Positions 63,936 through 64,000 of a stretch of 64,000 bases of DNA are shown piece by piece. Below the pieces are notes generated by a model. The model did no database searches and had not been told where the DNA came from. It saw only the letters and a program-made list of their open reading frames with translations. Position numbers and translations under genes: made by a program. Position 1 is the stretch's first letter. Every line of letters begins with the position of its first letter. Source of the stretch: Salipiger sp. H15 (GTDB lineage Bacteria; Pseudomonadota; Alphaproteobacteria; Rhodobacterales; Rhodobacteraceae); assembly GCF_040409955.1 (NCBI RefSeq), contig NZ_CP123385.1, positions 1,689,351-1,753,350 on the forward strand, written 5' to 3'.

Positions 63936-64000
63936 ACCCGGTCGCGCGCCGGGGGACAATATCCGCCCCAACAGAGAGAAACCCAACAGGGAAGAACCAG
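63936..64000. other. start of an intergenic region at the window edge
   Basis: After the DapA-like stop there is an imperfect GC-rich inverted repeat (CGGTCGCGCGCCGGG) and purine-rich sequence (CAGAGAGAAACCCAACAGGGAAG) reaching the edge. The latter resembles the leader of another gene in the same direction, not visible here. Confidence 0.4.

Overview
The window is chromosomal DNA from a high-GC alphaproteobacterium, almost certainly a member of the Rhodobacterales (Rhodobacteraceae/Roseobacter group). The evidence is the density of TRAP and ABC uptake systems, the DUF3604/DUF302/PPIase/HupE gene set, the gene repertoire as a whole, two copies of an intergenic element (ATCTTTCC-N3-AATACTCC followed by a GC hairpin), and a small RNA of the CcsR/'cuckoo' type (twin stem-loops with CCTCCTCCC loops) otherwise known from Rhodobacter. 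The genus cannot be fixed from the sequence. I see no rRNA, tRNA, CRISPR array, prophage or transposase.

Layout. 1-4.1 kb: a minus-strand four-gene operon (DUF3604 protein, DUF302 protein, membrane-anchored parvulin, HupE/UreJ-like membrane protein). 4.3-9 kb: an EamA exporter, the tRNA-modification methyltransferase MnmD divergent from a MnmC-like FAD oxidase, an M20 amidohydrolase and a small methyltransferase. 9.2-17.2 kb: a complete peptide-type ABC importer whose operon also carries a glycerophosphodiester phosphodiesterase and a HAD phosphatase, divergent from a TIM-barrel isomerase. 17.3-19.6 kb: tex. 19.8-27.2 kb: a two-component system divergent from a ribose-type sugar ABC importer with an SMP-30 lactonase; tandem inverted repeats lie between them. 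27.4-34.6 kb: housekeeping and regulatory genes (PfpI, two LysR, TetR, OmpA, AhpD-like, GNAT, CinA-type domain). 34.7-40.6 kb: an export system homologous to ybhGFSR with its divergent CecR-like repressor.

40.6-47.6 kb: the most unusual part. A gene-free stretch of about 770 bp carries a series of near-perfect hairpins and ends in the cuckoo-type sRNA. It is followed by an Old-Yellow-Enzyme/TMADH-type demethylase-like flavoenzyme, its divergent TetR-like regulator, and a 1017-residue protein that fuses three hydrolase modules (SGNH hydrolase, trypsin-like protease, endonuclease/exonuclease/phosphatase), each with its catalytic residues.

47.6-64 kb: a catabolic island. It holds a CaiB-type CoA transferase, two acyl-CoA dehydrogenases, three MaoC-type hot-dog proteins, three DapA-family lyases, an HpcH/HpaI aldolase, a TRAP transporter, a dihydropyrimidinase-family hydrolase, a tautomerase, and LysR and GntR regulators. 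A shared palindrome (ATCTGATCAGAT or half of it) in several promoters ties much of the island to the GntR protein. A plausible reading is uptake by TRAP, ring opening by the hydantoinase-type enzyme, CoA activation, beta-oxidation-like steps and aldol cleavage of an unidentified carboxylate or cyclic amide. The substrate is not readable from sequence.
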